A stretch of 7,327 nucleotides of DNA, taken from Arthrobacter sp. GTDB taxonomy: Bacteria; Actinomycetota; Actinomycetes; Actinomycetales; Micrococcaceae. The notes below the pieces were generated by a model. The model saw only the letters and a program-made list of their open reading frames with translations, was not told where the DNA came from and did no database searches. This document shows positions 5,725 through 7,327 of the stretch, piece by piece. How positions within the stretch are numbered: position 1 is the stretch's first letter; every line of letters starts with the position of its first letter. Location: positions 1 to 7,327 of the forward strand of contig JAGLBH010000081.1 in assembly GCA_018260285.1 (NCBI GenBank), read 5' to 3'. The position numbers and the translations under genes were made by a program.

Positions 5725-6903
5725 CTCCCGCGTGACACCGGCCAGGGCGAGAGCCGCCACGAGAGGCACGGCGAGCACGCTGAGCGCAGGTCGAATGCCC
5801 CAGTGGGCGCCGATCCATCCGAGAACGGGCGGCCCCAGGAAGAATGCCCCGTAGGCGATGACGGAGACGACGCCGACGCGCGCCGCAGCCTTCCCCGGGT
5901 CGTCAGCCGCAGCCGAGATGCCCAGGGGGAAGCCGAGCGCCGCCCCGATCCCCCAGAGGAAGGCTCCCGCCATCATGAGCGGGACGGAGGGAGCCAGCAC
6001 GTAGAGGGCCAGCCCCACGAACGCCGCGCCGAGGCAGACCCGGAGGGAGGCTACCCGGCCGAAGCGGTCCACCATGGGCGTGCTGAACCAGCGCGTCAGG
6101 GTCATCGAGGCGAGGAAGACCGAGAAGACGAGCGCGCCCATCGCCTCGCTCGTCCCGAGGCCGTCGACGGCGCCCTTGGCCACCCAGTCCATGGCCGATC
6201 CCTCCGTCAGGGCGCAGGAGAGCACCACGACGCCGATGAGCACAGTACGACCCTCTCTCCACGGAGAGACGGCGGGATTCGCGGAGGCCTCTGCCCGTTC
6301 TTCCGCGGATTGGCGGGCCGAGGAGAGAAAGTTTTCTGATGCGGTTATAGTCGCCGCGATGCATATAAGCCCGACGACAGGCAGTCCCACGGCCACCGGA
6401 ACCTGAAGCGCGGCGGTCGCCGCCCCGGAGAGCGCCCCCACGACGCTGCCCAGGGAGAAGGCCGCGTGATACCGAGGCATGACCGTCTGCCCCAGCTGGT
6501 GCTCGACGTCCGCCCCCTCCACGTTCATGGAGACGTCCCACAGCCCCATTCCCATGCCGAGGACCAGCATGCCTGCCGCCATGAGCCACACGTTGACGAG
6601 GACCAGCGAGACTGCCACGAGCACGAGGGAGACCGCCGCGATGACGGCCCCCGTGCGGGCGGACCGCCTCGTGCCCCAGCGCGGCGTGAACGTGCCGGCC
6701 TGGCTCATGGAGAGCATGGCTCCCACGGCGGTGCAGAGGAGGATGAGGCCGATCTGCGCCGTGTCGATCCCGAGGATCTCCCCTGTGCCGGGGATGCGGG
6801 AGGTCCAGGCCCCCACGAGCACTCCGTTCGCCACGAAGCTCGCGAACGTGGCCCGGGACGCGGCCCGGACGGCGGGCGGGTGCCCGGCCACAGCGGATGT
6901 CAT
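5704..6903 (-). CDS. MFS transporter, YbjJ-like
   Basis: This 399-residue membrane protein has about twelve hydrophobic segments in two six-helix halves (approximately 17-187 and 219-390), separated by a charged loop at 190-218 rich in Ser, Glu and Ala. The pattern GMGMGLWDVSMNVEGA (116-131), followed by MPRYHAAFSLGSVVGA (142-157), matches the YbjJ-type branch of the major facilitator superfamily. The second half has EGSAMDW (234-240) and GPPVLGWIG (357-365), also seen in that branch. Transport is presumably driven by ion gradient, but substrates are poorly known for the branch and none can be named here. The ATG at 6903 has AGAGGG 6 nt upstream and overlaps the TGA of the upstream response regulator (ATGA), so the two genes are translationally coupled. 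Rare ATA codons cluster at I180 and I186 near the end of helix 6. Confidence 0.9.
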   Translation of the reverse strand: MTSAVAGHPPAVRAASRATFASFVANGVLVGAWTSRIPGTGEILGIDTAQIGLILLCTAVGAMLSMSQAGTFTPRWGTRRSARTGAVIAAVSLVLVAVSLVLVNVWLMAAGMLVLGMGMGLWDVSMNVEGADVEHQLGQTVMPRYHAAFSLGSVVGALSGAATAALQVPVAVGLPVVGLICIAATITASENFLSSARQSAEERAEASANPAVSPWREGRTVLIGVVVLSCALTEGSAMDWVAKGAVDGLGTSEAMGALVFSVFLASMTLTRWFSTPMVDRFGRVASLRVCLGAAFVGLALYVLAPSVPLMMAGAFLWGIGAALGFPLGISAAADDPGKAAARVGVVSVIAYGAFFLGPPVLGWIGAHWGIRPALSVLAVPLVAALALAGVTRERSHHKG

Positions 6904-7327
6904 ACGAGGCCCTCTTCGTGAAGCGCAGCCACGGCGGCGGTCCGATTGGAGGCGCCCAGCTTGCGGTAGATGTGGATGAGGTGCGTTTTGACCGTTGCCT
7001 CAGAAATGAACAGTGTACGGGCTATCTGCCGATTCCCGGCACCGGTCGCCAGGAGGCGAGCCACCTCGAGCTCGCGCGCGCTGAGCAGGGGTTCGGGGGC
7101 AGGCGGCTGTCGGTAGGCGCTCACGAGGGCCGCGGCGGCGCGCGGGGCGAAGAACTGGCCCCCCTCGGAGACCGTGCGCAGCGCCTCCGCGATGACCTCC
7201 GGCTCGGAGTCCTTGAAGAGGTACCCGGAGGCGCCCGCGTCGATCGCGGCGAGCACATCCGCCTGCGCGTCGAACGTGGTGAGGACGATGACCCTCTCCC
7301 CCGCCGAGCCGGCCGTGATCGCCCGCG
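6900..7327 (-). CDS. NarL/FixJ-family response regulator (5' end cut by the window)
   Basis: The frame is open to the right window edge, and the visible 141 residues are the C-terminal two thirds of a response regulator. The cut receiver domain shows ERVIVLTTFD (conserved T) and AGASGYLFKD (conserved K). The phosphoacceptor Asp lies beyond the edge. A LuxR-type DNA-binding domain follows, beginning LSARELEVARLL, with the recognition region SEATVKTHLIHIYRKLG. A GTG at 7256 could be mistaken for a start, but receiver sequence continues upstream of it, so it is internal. The end overlaps the start of the MFS transporter gene (ATGA). By analogy with other such genes, a cognate histidine kinase probably lies just upstream outside the window. 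Control of the coupled MFS gene by this regulator is an inference. Confidence 0.93.
   Translation of the reverse strand, partial: RAITAGSAGERVIVLTTFDAQADVLAAIDAGASGYLFKDSEPEVIAEALRTVSEGGQFFAPRAAAALVSAYRQPPAPEPLLSARELEVARLLATGAGNRQIARTLFISEATVKTHLIHIYRKLGASNRTAAVAALHEEGLV

Noticed and set aside
7254..7256. GTG at 7256 as the start of the right-edge response regulator
   Set aside because: The upstream in-frame codons encode clear receiver sequence (VIVLTTFD), so the gene extends beyond the window and the GTG is an internal Val codon.

Overview
The window is high-GC DNA (strongly G/C-biased third codon positions throughout) and every gene I can support reads on the minus strand. Codon bias, the NarL-type two-component proteins with short multi-membrane sensors, and the style of the ABC-2 exporter point to an actinobacterium, perhaps of the Micrococcales. 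That placement is an inference from gene style, not from a marker gene. I see no rRNA, tRNA, CRISPR array, insertion sequence or prophage gene.

In transcription order (right to left) there are three units. Unit 1 (7327 to 5704) is the 3' part of a NarL/LuxR-family response regulator, cut by the right window edge. Its stop codon overlaps the start of a 12-helix MFS transporter of the YbjJ type (ATGA overlap). A 105-bp gap follows, with a possible hairpin at the MFS stop and a candidate promoter. Unit 2 (5598 to 373) is a tight five-gene array: ABC ATPase, ABC-2 permease, sensor histidine kinase, NarL/LuxR response regulator and M18 aminopeptidase. Gaps are 2 bp (ATPase/permease), 5 or 65 bp depending on the kinase start (permease/kinase), a 4-bp overlap (kinase/regulator) and 24 bp (regulator/aminopeptidase). 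A hairpin with a U-tract 2 bp after the aminopeptidase stop closes the unit. Unit 3 (247 leftwards) is the start of a small membrane-anchored protein of unknown function, preceded by an A/T-rich intergenic region with a candidate promoter and a perfect 11-bp palindrome.

The likely logic of unit 2 is a self-contained sensing and export module. The kinase senses a membrane or envelope signal and phosphorylates the regulator, which probably controls the exporter promoter just upstream. The aminopeptidase at the end may be part of the response or simply a co-transcribed housekeeping gene. Unit 1 is another regulator plus transporter pair whose kinase, if any, would lie beyond the right edge.

Nothing here is an obviously undescribed system. 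The points most worth checking are the aminopeptidase attached to the ABC/two-component unit, the repeat architecture of the exporter promoter, and the ambiguous kinase start with a hairpin over its ribosome binding site. No gene-free stretch exceeds 125 bp.
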